Part shown: one piece after another, positions 47,183 to 58,987 of the stretch
Position numbering within the stretch: position 1 is the first letter of the stretch
How the letters are laid out: each line of letters opens with the position of its first letter
NCBI GenBank assembly: GCA_018343915.1
Contig: JABRWF010000001.1
Coordinates: 2,728,001-2,792,000, forward strand
Direction: 5' to 3'
DNA length: 64,000 bases
Source of the DNA: Agroathelia rolfsii
Lineage: Eukaryota; Basidiomycota; Agaricomycetes; Amylocorticiales; Amylocorticiaceae
Notes under the pieces: model-generated
The model's input: the letters and a program-made list of their open reading frames with translations, nothing else
What the model was told of the DNA's origin: nothing
Databases searched by the model: none
Position numbers and translations under genes: made by a program

Positions 47183-48113
47183 GTTGATAATAATATGTAG
47201 ATGATGATGGGCAGTGTGGTGATAGATCACAAGAAGTCCGAGTCGTTGGGGTTACTCGAATGAGAATTATGCTCGACATAAGAATATCACTATCACACTT
47301 TATATGACATTTATCTCTGAGAAATAAAGCAACAATAGCCTCTTGCAACTGCTGCGGATGGTGTTTAGAGGGAGTACCATGGTAAAGCGGGGAAAAGTGG
47401 TGTCAGTTGAAGTTGCCCTGCTAAAGGGGATGCCGTAGGTTTGCGCAATACGGTTTGCTCTTAGTAAGAGTTCTCAATAGTCAGCATGACAAAGCACGGT
47501 CCTAATATAAATGAATAAGCAACCATGAAGCGGAAGCCCGAAGGCCCGGGTCACCAGTCACTAATGGGAATGCGTTGCAGGTATGCCAGTGAATTCAAGT
47601 TAGTCTGACACCACTGCCGCGGCGGCCGCAGCTATTCAGTTTGCTTGGTATTACGCACGCTCACCCGCAAGCGTGCATATTAACTGTTGCAATAATAATA
47701 ATAAAACAACAGACTAACATCATGAGATTTTGAAGGGGCCCGACTCGGAATCCCAGAGCAACCGTGACTTCAAGTTCGTAGTTTTATGTGTAAAAAGGAA
47801 ATTACCAGTGCGGTCAGTGTTTATCCTAACACCCAACTCGTTTGCACGGCATTCATGGATCTTGAAATGGGATGTAAAGTCTCAACAAAATAAAAACATC
47901 TATGATTCTTGACGGATCCGGACTCATGCAATGGGCTCATAACTGCCTCTGTTTGGCGCAAAACAAAACACTGTCTAATAACATTCAAATTTCGTAGATA
48001 AATTCAGTACAATAATCTTTTCAAAGTTCATTCGTCCATTCGTTGCCCAGCCACTGATTTATTTATTTTTTAGAAAAAATAGCCAGGCTTTTGGACATAA
48101 GGAAAGAGACACT
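47183..48113. other. Intergenic region upstream of the Faxc-like gene
   Basis: About 930 bp holding the Faxc-like promoter (minus strand) and the 3' region of the first phosphatase gene. A short GC-rich word (gcggcggccgc) sits near 47620. No exon was recognised. Confidence 0.45.
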
Positions 48114-50319
48114 TTAGGACGAGTTCCTCAGCCAGGCAGGGTACCTCCCATCCGTAATATCATCAGGGTTAGGTACTGTATAGTTGGCAAGACAGTCAAA
48201 GTTGTAGTCAATTTCGCCAATACGCTCCTTGATACCGCTGATGAAGCTATCGAGCTCGCAAAGGCCGTCCTTGTCCCACTTGCAGCCTTTGAGGCCGGTG
48301 AGGGGAACTACAGCATCGTTGAGGGCAAAGCGGATGTGCGTAGGTGTGTCAGAAGCCGGGCAGGAGAGCACCTGGGCAACGAGGGTGGATGCCATTGGCG
48401 CGATTTGGTTGATGTGGTAGGTCTGAAGAGAATATGTTAATTCAAAGAACGCTACTGAGATGGATATTAAAATACCTGGTTCTTGGGCTTGTGAGTGGCA
48501 GGGAGTGGTCCATTGGCAGCCAAGAACGTGAAGTTCAAGGCGGTCACAACTATGTTTGCATGTTAGCTCCGCAAAGAGAGAATACAAAATAAGGTAGTTG
48601 TAACATACTGTTGGAGATGACAACATCATGAGTTGCGTCGACAAAGATGGGCTGCTCAAGGGGGAACGTCGTGGGGTTGTTGTCGAGAGTACTGTTCGTA
48701 GTTGAATTCCATTCGGTGATGTAAGTCTTTGTCAAGCGCGCGAGGAGCTCCTGCACCCATCCAAGGCCTTGAGCAGCAGATGTGGGGTTACCAGGACCTT
48801 CATTGTACCAGAACTCTAAATCTTTATCGGGTGTGAGGATGATTCAATTAGTACAATATAAGAACAAACTCTACCGAAGGTGTATGCAAAGTTCTCCCAC
48901 TCTTCCTTAGTGAAGACGTCACAGAAGGCCGAATACCCAATAGCAGCAGTCTAGAAACCATGTCTTAGCATGACCCTTGCTATAGAGGAATGAGTGATTA
49001 CCTCATATGCGCAAAGCGATTGCATGTTAGCTAGGAGGCCTGTGGTCAGATTCAGTCCCTGAGCATGGGGTTGCAAACGCTTGACTGCATCAGCAAGGTA
49101 AACGCTCTCCCATTTGCTGACGAATGAATCTCCGTAGTAGCCGATAGAGTTCACATTGGAGTTCGTGCAGGTATCATATGGTGCGAGTGTGTTATCTAAA
49201 TGAAGAATAAGACATTGTGACAAAGCAGGAAGGAGTTCGACGACATACTGAAGCCATCCGCCTCTATGATGATAACCTGATGATAATCTTCCGTGAAGGT
49301 TGAAACATCGAAGAAGCCGGCGGCAAAGTTCAGAGCGGAAGCAACCATGCGATCTAACGCAAAAGATGGGTTTAATTCATGCTTAGATTTCAAGTTGCGT
49401 TGAAATCCCACCTTCTGAGGTTGTGCGGAAGACAGGAATATCCTTGAATTCGTCGAGCAAATATCCGTATCGTGTACGATGAGCAACGCCTGAAAGTAAG
49501 TGTCAGCAAAATCAGGGGAAAGACGTATTAGGCCATCTGATCAGGCCCACCCAAATCGAACCTAAATGAATGGATTAGATTCGACGATACCATCAATAAT
49601 TAAGGTCGAGCGTACACTTCTTTACGACCAAAGGGGGTCAGAATTTCAGCTCCCAGCTTGTATGTCCAGGTGTTGAGGAACGAGAGTGGACCTGTGGCAT
49701 TGAAACCAGTGGCACTGTTGGCGGCAGCATTCACTGCTGCAGCAAACTGGGAGGGTCCACTGCCCGTCGTGGGGTAGCGGTGGCCGTGGCGGTGAAGGAG
49801 ATGGACCTGATTCAGTTCGCAGCCACTGGGAATAAGCAGAGACGACTCTGGAAGTCCGAAAGCGCCGGCATCAAGGGATTGTGCGGGAGCAAGGTTGCCC
49901 CAGGTGGTGTAGATGTCGAACTTGGAAGTCTCCAGATCAGCGGGCACAATCAGAGGATATGCACCTTCGAGTTTCGCGAAGGCAGGTGCCGTCACAATGG
50001 CAGCAGGCTCTGCGCCAGCTATGAAATCACAAATTGTCAGACAATGCGTCAAGATCTATATCATGTCTACGTACTCGGTGTGGGACCAGCATAGCCAACT
50101 GTTCCGCATATCAGTCACAGCCATAGCATGGATTTACAGAACGAACAAACCTTCACTCTCATTCGGAAACGCTGACGTCGCGGTGTTGGTCGCATTAGGA
50201 GGAGGCCAGACAGCACTCTGACTCACTCCAGCCCAGGTTGACGCCTTTGACGCCGGGATTGCTGACGCTTGGACAAATGGCAGTACGGCGGCAGTCAGAG
50301 CAAAGAAAGCGTTAACCAT
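48114..50319 (-). CDS. Secreted histidine acid phosphatase (phytase-like), copy 1
   Basis: Extracellular phosphomonoesterase releasing phosphate, possibly from phytate. The ATG at 50319 opens a signal peptide (MVNAFFALTAAVLPFVQASA). Later exons give AYPLIVPADLETSKFDIYTT, then the catalytic block CELNQVHLLHRHGHRYPTTG (phospho-accepting His in RHGxRxP), TWTYKLGAEILTPFGRKEL, GVAHRTRYGYLLDEF, FRTTSEDRMVASALNFAAGF, EDYHQVIIIEADGFNNTLAP and CDVFTKEEWENFAYTF. The His-Asp proton-donor motif appears in FVDATHDVVIS. The C-terminal domain has HIRFALNDAVVPLTGLKGC, GLCELDSFISG and YPAWLRNSS. About ten introns. The paired Cys and Asn-x-Ser/Thr sites fit a secreted enzyme. It is highly similar throughout to the copy at 51454-53637. 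Confidence 0.92.
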
Positions 50320-50380
50320 GGCTGGTGGGATCGTCTCGGGGTCGTGGGCACAAGACGCAAGGAAAAGCGAACATGAAATT

Positions 50381-50397
50381 GGAGCCTTAAATATATG
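50381..50397 (-). promoter_or_regulatory. Core promoter of phosphatase copy 1
   Basis: The plus-strand word ggagccttaaatatatg, read on the minus strand, gives a TATA-type box 62-78 bp upstream of the ATG. The identical 17 bases occur at the same place before copy 2. Confidence 0.75.
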
Positions 50398-51453
50398 CGC
50401 AAAGAGGACCGCATGACGAGGATGATAGTGCGCTTAAAAAGGAGCATGATTGCCGCCAGTGCCGTTATTGACATTCCGCGCTATAGGTCTCGCTATATGC
50501 TTCATAGCCATAACATAATTAGACTGAGCCAAACGTCCCATTGACCAGATCAGTTAGAATATGGACTGGGACCAAATCCAGCAGAGAGGTAAGCTGATGC
50601 AGGACTTCTCCTTTCTTGGCGGCCACTCTGTCATCCTCGAATGTTGTTGTGGCTGGCTTCCTATTACTTCCGACGCGTGCGTTATCAGTCAAGCGGCTCT
50701 GTATGGAGCTGTATCATTTTGCTAATGATTCCGTTTGTTTTCTCATCTCTGGTTAACTCTCCTCTTATCTCTATTCAAACGGTACCAGTCAGTGTCACTT
50801 GTTTCCCTTACTGAATTGCTTGATTTCATCAAGACGTCTCGCGGGGAGCGGTACTGATGGCTATGGCTTAAGATCGTTTGAGGTTCAAATTTGTCCTACA
50901 AAACGCTCGATAGGCCAAGGCACAACTTCATCATCGAGAGGCTCCGCATCATTCCAGTAGAAACGTGCCTGAGGAAACATGTGATCACAAACTCCCCCGT
51001 TTTTGAGCTCGCTGCTGATTCAGATTTGGCTTCTGAGCTCGAGAAGGCGTTGGTGTAACGGCTGCATCCGAAAATCAAATGGCTAGTTCATTTTATAGTT
51101 TCGAATGAGGTGCTCATATGAATTGCGTATAGATGTACATGTACATCAAGGTTGTGCATACATGCTAGCTATCGACCATCTTGTACCCGAGTGAAACCTC
51201 GCTTGGACTTGAATACAAAAAGCGGACAATAGATAAGCGTTAAACTGTCAAGGCACCTTGTCAATCGAACCATTCGATTGATGTGAAATCTGCCCTTTCC
51301 ATATGCTCGTGTCACATTGATTTTGGTTTCCGAAATCATCCAAGTGCAGATGCATTTTATTGAGCATGCTCGTGGGTCATAAATGTTACAAATCTTGTTA
51401 ATATAGTCGTTCATTATCCATCATGAGGAATAACAAAACATTTGGCCACAGAC
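50398..51453. other. Region between the two phosphatase genes
   Basis: About 1.06 kb. It includes an open plus-strand stretch (50885-51058, listed separately) and the 3' region of copy 2. No transposon ends were recognised. Confidence 0.45.
50885..51058 (+). pseudogene. Possible relic exon of an unknown gene
   Basis: A plus-strand frame with protein-like composition: RHNFIIERLRIIPVETCLRK, HVITNSPVFELAADSDLA and SELEKALV, then a stop. An in-frame stop lies just upstream, but an AG there could act as an acceptor. It looks like the last exon of a globular protein whose remainder is not found in the inter-gene space. The family is unknown; chance remains possible. Confidence 0.25.
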
Positions 51454-53637
51454 TCAGGACGAGTTCCTGAGCCAAGCAGGGTACCTGCCGTCGGTGATAT
51501 TATCCGGACTAGGTATTGTGTAATTGGCGTTGCAGTCATAGTTGAAATCAATCTCGCCGATGCGTTCCTTAAGACCACTAACAAAACTATCCAGCTCGCA
51601 AAGACCATCCTTGTCATATTCACACCCCTTGAGACCCGTAAGAGGAATTATAGCATCGTTGAGAGCAAAGCGTATATGCGTGGGCGTGTCGGAGGCAGGA
51701 CAGGACAACACTTGAGCGACAAGAGTGGATGCAAAGGGTGCTATCTCGTTAACGTGATATGTCTAGAGTGGTCATATGGTAAGAAAAAAGAGCTAGTTTT
51801 AGAGGCGCTGTAGACTTAGCATACCTGATTCTCAGGAACGTGAGTGGCAGGAAGTGGCCCGTTGGTAGCCAATGAAGTGAAGTTGAGTGTGGTCGCAACT
51901 ATACACCTCAATTAGTCACTCAAACGAGCAACGATACAAAGCCGAAAACATACCCATGGAGATAATGGTATCGTGTGTGGCATCAACGAAGATGGGTTGG
52001 TCAAGCGGGAATGTTGTGGGATTATTATCGAGAGTGCTATTAGTGGTCGAGTTCCATTCGGTGATGTAAGTCTTGGTTAGGCGTGAAACGAGCTCCTGCA
52101 CCCATCCAAGGCCCTGAGCGGCAGCTGTTGGATTTCCTGGACCAAAATTGTACCAAAAATCTAGATCTTTAATATGCATTAGATAAACCATCAAACTTGT
52201 TGAAGTCTTGGCCTTCATACCGAAGGTATATTCAAAGTTCTCCCACTCTTTCTGTGTGAAGAGAGGGCAAAAATCTGAGTAGCCCAGAGAGACCGTCTGT
52301 GAACACAGTTTAGCGTAAGTCGAATTGGACACTAAGTCATATTTTCACCTCGTAGGCACATAGCTGCTGCATATCGGCCAAGAGTCCAGTCGTGAGGTTC
52401 AATCCCTTGACATGGCTTTGCAAGCGCTTGACGGCGTCGGCGAGATATATGTTCTCCCAATCAGTGATATAAGTCCCGGCGTAGTTAATAAAAGAATTTG
52501 GACATATTTCGTAAGGAGAGAGTGTGTTGTCTAAATAGATAATAAGTTATCGAAATATGGAAAGAGATGGACAAACATACTAAATCCTAGACTCTCAGGT
52601 ATGATGAGTTGATGATAATCCTCGGTAAAAGACGAGATATCAAAGAAACCGGCGGCGAAGTTCAGGGCGGAGGCAACCATGCGATCTGGCGAGGAAGTTC
52701 GGAATCATGACAACCCAAGAAAATGTGGGATTTTACCCTCAGAAGTTGTCCGGAAGACTGGTATCTGCTCGAAGTTGTCAAGCAAATATCCGTATCGCAT
52801 ACGATGAGCAACGCCTGGTTAGAAATTCCGTTGTGAGTTTGTTGTGGCTATAGACGAACAATCAAACCTAAATCAAATCTGTTCCGATTTCTTAGTGTTA
52901 ACATAATGATTATAACCAAATCAACACCTACAACTGTTTGCGGCCAAAGGGGGTCAGAATTTCCGCTCCCAGCTTGTACGTCCAGTTGTTGAGGAATGAA
53001 AGTGGGCCAGTGGCGTCCAAACCCTGAGCACTATTAGTGGCCGCGTTCACTGCGGCGGCAAACTGAGATGGACCAGCTCCCGTAGTCGGGTAACGAGCAC
53101 CGTGACGATGAAGGAGATGAACTTGGTTCAGTTCGCACCCACTTGGGATCAGTAAGGACGAATTGGGTAAGCCGAAGGTACCAGCGTCCAGAGACTTGGC
53201 AGGTGCAAGATTACCCCAAGTACTGTAAATATCGAATTTGGAGGTGTCCAGATCGGCAGGAACAATGAGGGGATACACATCATTGAGCTCAGAAAGTGCT
53301 GGTGCCGTTTCAATTGCGCCAGGCTGCGCGCCGGCTGGAATGACGAGAATATGTTCAAAACGGCGATAGTGTCATAGCCTAGCTAGTATGTTAACATACT
53401 TGGAGTAGGGCCAGCATAACCAACTATTTGACGTGTTAGACTAGGCTCAGTAACAAATATATTATATATACCTTGGTTTTCATTGGGGAATGCTGAGGTC
53501 GCGGTGTTTGTCGCGTCAGGAGGCGGGAAAACGGCGCTTTGGCTCGTTCCGGCCCAGGTGGACGCCTTCGTATGGATTGCAGACGCTTTTACAATGGGTA
53601 GCGCTGCAGCAGTTAGGATCAGAAAGGCGTTGACCAT
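51454..53637 (-). CDS. Secreted histidine acid phosphatase (phytase-like), copy 2
   Basis: Tandem paralogue of the copy at 48114-50319, with the same exon layout. The ATG at 53637 opens MVNAFLILTAAALPIVKASA, a signal peptide. Catalytic block: CELNQVHLLHRHGARYPTTG, with Ala where copy 1 has His, which is the commoner RHGARYPT form of phytases. Then NWTYKLGAEILTPFGRKQL, FRTTSEG-type exon junctions, the HD motif in FVDATHDTIIS, HIRFALNDAIIPLTGLKGC and YPAWLRNSS. Conservation is strong at intron-separated blocks, whereas introns differ, so the duplication is not recent. No stop or frameshift was seen; both copies look functional. Fungal phytases are usually phosphate-repressed; regulation here is unknown. 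Confidence 0.92.
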
Positions 53638-53702
53638 GGTTAATTACACAGTCTCCTGGGCGGTAAGCACGAGGTGCTGGGAAATAATAAAGCATAACGC
53701 CG

Positions 53703-53719
53703 GGAGCCTTAAATATATG
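53703..53719 (-). promoter_or_regulatory. Core promoter of phosphatase copy 2
   Basis: The same 17 bases (ggagccttaaatatatg on plus) as before copy 1, here 66-82 bp upstream of the ATG. The match extends little beyond the word. Confidence 0.75.
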
Positions 53720-54276
53720 TGTGGTTCGCTATCGAAGCTTGAAGGGCGGTAACGCGCCCCATGGAGATCATGAATTTGATTCACAATGGTCCGGGGTGCA
53801 TTGCCGTCACTGAAGAGCGCACGTGTACCCAATAGAAATCCGCGAAAGAGGGTTACTCAGACCAGCGATGTTCGTTATTATCATCCGAGTATTAGTAGGA
53901 CCTCAGGCAACCTCAAGCTGAAATGATGACCGAGTCCTCCAAGACCTATTCCTGATTTCTTATGGACGTTTCAGCTTAAGCACAATCTCGATAGTGGCAC
54001 GATGATGTGTTATATTAGTCCTAATGTATATCAATAATCATGTCTGTTCATAATTTTTCACTCTAATAGTACTAAGGCGCCTAATACTTCCAGAGAACAT
54101 ATTCGGCGCTAATCACGTGCTGAGGCGGTAGCAGCGGCCCGGTGACCACTCGGCAACTCAACGGAGAGAGACTCGGAACAGGTCATAACATCTTGTACTC
54201 GACTCGGAGCTGAGTACGATCCTCTTCGCAAGGCAGATGCTGGTCACCGTCTATTTCGGCACCCACATCTCTGCGA
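53720..54276. promoter_or_regulatory. Distal region between phosphatase copy 2 and PP2C gene
   Basis: About 560 bp between divergent genes, holding the PP2C promoter. cacgtg-containing tcacgtgct occurs at 54114-54122 and CCGGTGACCACT-like GC-rich sequence follows. No exon was seen. Confidence 0.4.
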
Positions 54277-56043
54277 ATGGCCGCCTACACTCGAGCTCAC
54301 CCATCCATATCGTGGCTAGCTAGACACCATCGCTTTCCTGCGTATGTGTCGTCATTCAAGCGACCAGTCAATATCCATCGGGCTGCGTATCATGATTACG
54401 TTCGTTTCCCCACTCCTGGTCGGTTTTATTGATATCAAAAAATTCCGAGCCCACTCTCAACCCCACTGAAACGTCTCAGGTGGTAGCATCCGTCTCCCTC
54501 TAAATTCACCCAAGCTTATTGGGGTTGCCAATTCCCGTGGAGAACGAGAGTATGGGCGTCTTCTTTCTTGAAGCGAATGAAGTCATTGATGATTAAAGGC
54601 TTGTAGTTACCAAGAGGACTACTATGCATTCGCCTCTCTCTCGCTGGACCCTGAAGAGCTGAGACTCAGTGTCAAAAAACATCATGGCATAGATTGGAAT
54701 CCATTAGCGGTTGGTGAAGCCTTCGCTAAGCAGGTCGTATTTGTTGGCATATATGACGGGTAGGTTTCCATTACTGAGCGCCCCAGCGGTGTCTGACCAT
54801 TTTTTCCTAGACATGGGGGCTCTGCTGTAGCGCAATATCTTCGTCAGGAGCTTCATGGTCTCTTCGAGTCTGTAGACAAAACCAATATTCCCGAACTCTA
54901 CTTATGGATTAAAGAGGTTGGCGGGTATTTCAAACGCTATCGCGGTGGTGTACTTGAGCCATGGGTCGATGACCCAAACCAAGACCAGAATTTCGATTTG
55001 GAGGCGCGTGCCACGCAAGCATTCTTCGAAGTGAGCAAAAAACTCTTGCCTCCTTACACCGGTTTCAAAGATACTGAATTTGTCTGCCCAGGTTGACAGA
55101 TCTCTTGCTGAAGACAAAGACGCCGCACGATCTGGTGCAACAGCTTCTGTCGCCTTGTTGCATTCACTCGACATACCTGCAACACCGTTTTTCTCTGCCC
55201 AGAAATTGGCACTAACCATAGCACATTGCGGGTAAGTGAATCAAGACCTGCTATATTGTATGCTTGCTTATGGTTAGTATAGAGACACGAGAATTTTGCT
55301 TTGCGCCACCGACGGGGGTACTGTCCTACCAATGACTGAAAAACATCATGCCGATAGTGTTACGGAGTCTGAAAGGTTGCGTCGCATTAAGGGGTCTGCC
55401 CTTGTAACCGACTCCTTTGGTGAATCACGGTATGAGGCTTTGTCAGTCTTTAAAAATACACTTCTCATTTGTATCATTTCAGGTGGATGGGTGCTCTTGA
55501 AAACACGCGATCGTGGGTGTATGATGCTTGACTTAGCCTCCCCCGTATCTGATGAACTGTGCTGCAGGCTTGGTGATCTTCAATACAAAAGGTTTGGAGT
55601 CACCGCTGAACCAGAAGTGCGCTCCAAACTACTAAATGGTATGGATACAACATTTTATGGAACTCGGGAGCCGAATATTGATGCAATAGCGACTTCTAGG
55701 ACCTGAATGGGCTTACATGGTTTTAATCTCCGATGGTGTTGCACATCTTGTATCAGACGAAGAAGTTGTCGCCCTTGCACGAGAGGCACGCGATCCTAAG
55801 ACCGCTGCCCAAAACATCCTTTCTTACACTGAAGACCTTGGTGGCGTCGACAACATGACCGCGATTGTTGTCCCTTTAGCTGGCTGGGGCAAGATTACAG
55901 GCCCGAATCCAACAAAGGAGTTGATTGAATATAGGAGAAGAAACGCAGGTAAGTGTATACTTTGATTAATTGTCTTTCCACCCAGTATTCCTTGACCTTA
56001 ACAAATCATTATAGCTGGTACTGAGCGACAAAGAAGGATGTAA
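54277..56043 (+). CDS. PP2C-family protein phosphatase, mitochondrial type (Ptc6-like)
   Basis: Mg/Mn-dependent Ser/Thr phosphatase. The ATG at 54277 opens MAAYTRAHPSISWLARHHRF, an Arg/His-rich acid-free start fitting a mitochondrial presequence. Exon 2 gives GGSIRLPLNSPKLIGVANSR, and a splice at gtatgg restores ERDYQEDYYAF, the first metal site. Later blocks: VVFVGIYDGHGGSAVAQYLR (metal-binding DG), SGATASVALLHSLDIPATPF, LTIAHCGDTRILLCATDGG, the docking ESRWMGALENTRSLGDLQYK, EWAYMVLISDGVAHLVSDEE and GGVDNMTAIVVPLAGWGK (metal Asp-Asn). It ends TERQRRM. About nine exons with short introns; stops in the raw frames are all intronic. The closest characterised relative by pattern is yeast Ptc6 (mitochondrial, acts on pyruvate dehydrogenase and mitophagy). 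The assignment is a recollection, not a search. Confidence 0.87.
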
Positions 56044-56159
56044 AGGGGAGAGAGAAGGAGGCGCGGTGGACGTTTGGAGGGTATTTATTGTCTTGGACTC
56101 TTACTCAGACTTTATTCGGAATATTAGCTTATCTACTAGTACACATTTTTTTTCATGCA

Positions 56160-58766
56160 TCATATCTGGGCGGCTGCATGCCCGTCTGCCCTTGGATCAG
56201 ATCCTGCAGCCCACACTATCCTCCCAGAATGAACAGTCTTTTGTATAACCTGGCCACGCCCAAACATGGCTCTGGAAGGACCCGTGAGTAGCGTGACGTC
56301 ATGTCCCATATCTATCGTAACGTATGAGTCAACAAACAACATGATTTTTCAAGTTGAAGCAGTAACGAACCGCGTAGTTTCTGCACCGTATCATCGGATA
56401 TGCCTTCTTCGATGAAAACCCCAGTGTCGATATTCCCAGATTTATCCGTGGTCTCTGCGTCTATGCAGAAGCGAGGTGCGTCGAGTGCAGCCTGCACGGT
56501 GAATCCTCGAAGAATATTCAAAAGGACTTGGATGTGGCCCTGAGGCTTTATACGAGGTATAAAAGTCAGCATGAGTCCAATGCATATACCCGCTTCCGAA
56601 GACGAACCTGCATAAAGCCTCCCATGACGCCGAAAGAAAGGAAGAGATCATCGCCTCGCATGGCCATGCCAGGGATGATGGTGTGGTAAGGCCGTTTACC
56701 CCCTGTGAGGGCGTTGAAATGGCCCTCCTGTAGCACAAAACCGGAGCCTCTATTTTGTAATGTAAAACCGCATCCCTTGGGTACGGCTGAGAATGGATAT
56801 CAGATTGGTGGCGATTACACAAGCACTGAAAGATATGACGTACCACCAGTCCCAAAACCTAACACATTGAATTAGATAAAACCTATAGCATGAAGGATAA
56901 TCAACTAACCAGCATAATTACTTTGTATGTAGCTGCAGGCGTTGCCCCATTGGTCGGTTACTATTGTGGTTTCAAACCCTTTTCTTATGCCCAACAGTAG
57001 AACCGAGATTTACCAGTGAAGTATACGGTATCCGATGAGTGTACAGGACTTCCCTAGGTGTTCGTGTTTGTGAGAAAAAAGTGGTTCATAACCTCAAAAT
57101 TGCATTAGAGACGCACATGCACTGCTTGCCTATTGACTTTGATCGGATCGATTAGACTTGCACGTTGTGATAAATATTCCTGAAAATAGGATTAAAAAGA
57201 AATTAGAGCAGACGTTGGTTTTATTCTTACTTTTCCGAGCAACTCGGCGATAGGAATATTGGATTTGTGTGGATCCGAAATATAATATTGACTGTCTGTA
57301 GCAAGTGGCCATTAACAAGTTTAAATCTCAGAGACTCTACACGTTCGAGCCCTTACCTGCAAAGGCAAGTCTGAAACTTTTTGTTAGATCCAAATCCCGA
57401 GCATTTATGGAACCTGATTGCCTACCGAAGTGATTCAATGAGGATGTGAAGATATTCCGCCGAGTTGTGTTCGATTTCTAATAATTGTTTAATTTTCCCG
57501 CTCTCTTGGAGTTGCTCGAGGATGCCCAGAGCGATAAGGGCAGTGAGACCTGGTTCATGACGTGATCAGTCGTAGGTTATGATCATCGGTGCAGTCTTGA
57601 AATAAACCTTGACCGTTAGGTGGGCACTGTTGTTGGAATCAATACAGGGACGCTTAGGAAGATCAACACAACCCACTTCATACAATGTTACTTCCCCGCC
57701 ATATGTGTACTTGATTGGCTCAACTAGTTCTGATTTATGCCGGGCTAAATCTTCCAGCTCCATTACGCCTCCTTTACTTTGAATGAGCTCTACGATAGCC
57801 TCTGCAATCCTCCCCCTGTAAAATCCATCATGACCTTCTTCTGCTAAGGTCCTGAACGTTTTTGCAAGATTAGGGAATTGCATTATCTGTCCGGGAAGAG
57901 GTGCCTTGTGACCCAAAAGCATATCATGGGCATTCAAAGAGGCATTTCTGATCAGTTCTTCGGATCGTTGCCACTGAAATAGCAAGGTTAATAATGTAGA
58001 CACAGGAAATAAGTCCGGCAAGAACACACGGCATGACTATGAATTTCTGAGACTGGGACACTGCAAAAATATTTATGACGTCAGGATCTCGATTTGATCG
58101 ACAACATAGCCTACCCTTCCTCAGCTAATCGAATTGCAGGGGCCAGCGCATCCGATATGCTGATATTTCCACTTCCAAAATGCTGGATCGTGTCCAGCCA
58201 CGCAGCAGCGCAGCCTGATCGATAGTCAGTAAGTGATATGGGTCGAGCCTATTGTAAACTGTTTACCAGGAACAGTAACGGCATTCATGTCGCTATTTGG
58301 TAGTCTATGACCCGTAACCCCACGCGAGCGGGCGTGCTCGATGGTAAGTTTTTGAGGTGAACGCCCAGATCCATTCAATGCTCTGACAGTCTTCACTTTG
58401 GCATCATAGAAGAGGCAAAATGCGTCACTGAGAAGTAGAACCACGATGAGCGAGTGCAATATTTTTCATAGCAGCCTTACCCTCCAATGCCACAAGAGCT
58501 TGGTTCCGTTACATTTAAAGCAGCAGATGTTGCCACCGCCGCATCAGCTGGGTTAGATCTTAGAAAGACGCTCGTAGCAATGTTTTAAGCATGAAACTAC
58601 CTGCATTGCCTCCCTTTCGAAGGATCTCCAGGCCTGCCTCGACTGCCAAGGGCTGGGATGCTGCCACGATACCTTTGGTCCCATAAACCACAGATCGACG
58701 ACTAGCAAAACGCTGGAAGACGGGCGTGGGGTTGTCAACTCTGTCCCAATGAAAGGCAATACTCAT
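56160..58766 (-). CDS. Gamma-glutamyltransferase family protein without signal peptide
   Basis: Ntn-hydrolase of the gamma-glutamyltranspeptidase family, which self-cleaves and acts on glutathione or related gamma-glutamyl compounds. The ATG at 58766 opens [20 protein letters not shown], then [52 protein letters not shown] and [13 protein letters not shown] (the GIGGD block). Later [55 protein letters not shown], and the autocleavage region [20 protein letters not shown], where the Thr of SDT would be the new N-terminus. Then [31 protein letters not shown] and [20 protein letters not shown], ending [12 protein letters not shown]. About a dozen introns. It has no signal peptide or membrane anchor; this pattern is closest to the bacterial YwrD-like branch rather than yeast Ecm38. 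Confidence 0.92.
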
Positions 58767-58987
58767 GGTGGTTCAAATGGTAGCAAAGGAATAATCACGG
58801 CGTTTCATCATTATTACAGACGATATCTTTGGCCCACCTGACGCCTGACCCAAGAAAGTTGAGTCATAGTGTCACGGTATGATTTCCGGAAGATAAGATA
58901 AGTTACCTAACGGCATCAGCCACCGCCACAGCGGCACTATCCACAGGTGAAATCACTGGCGCTGGTACTGACATCGTGAAGGCTGAA

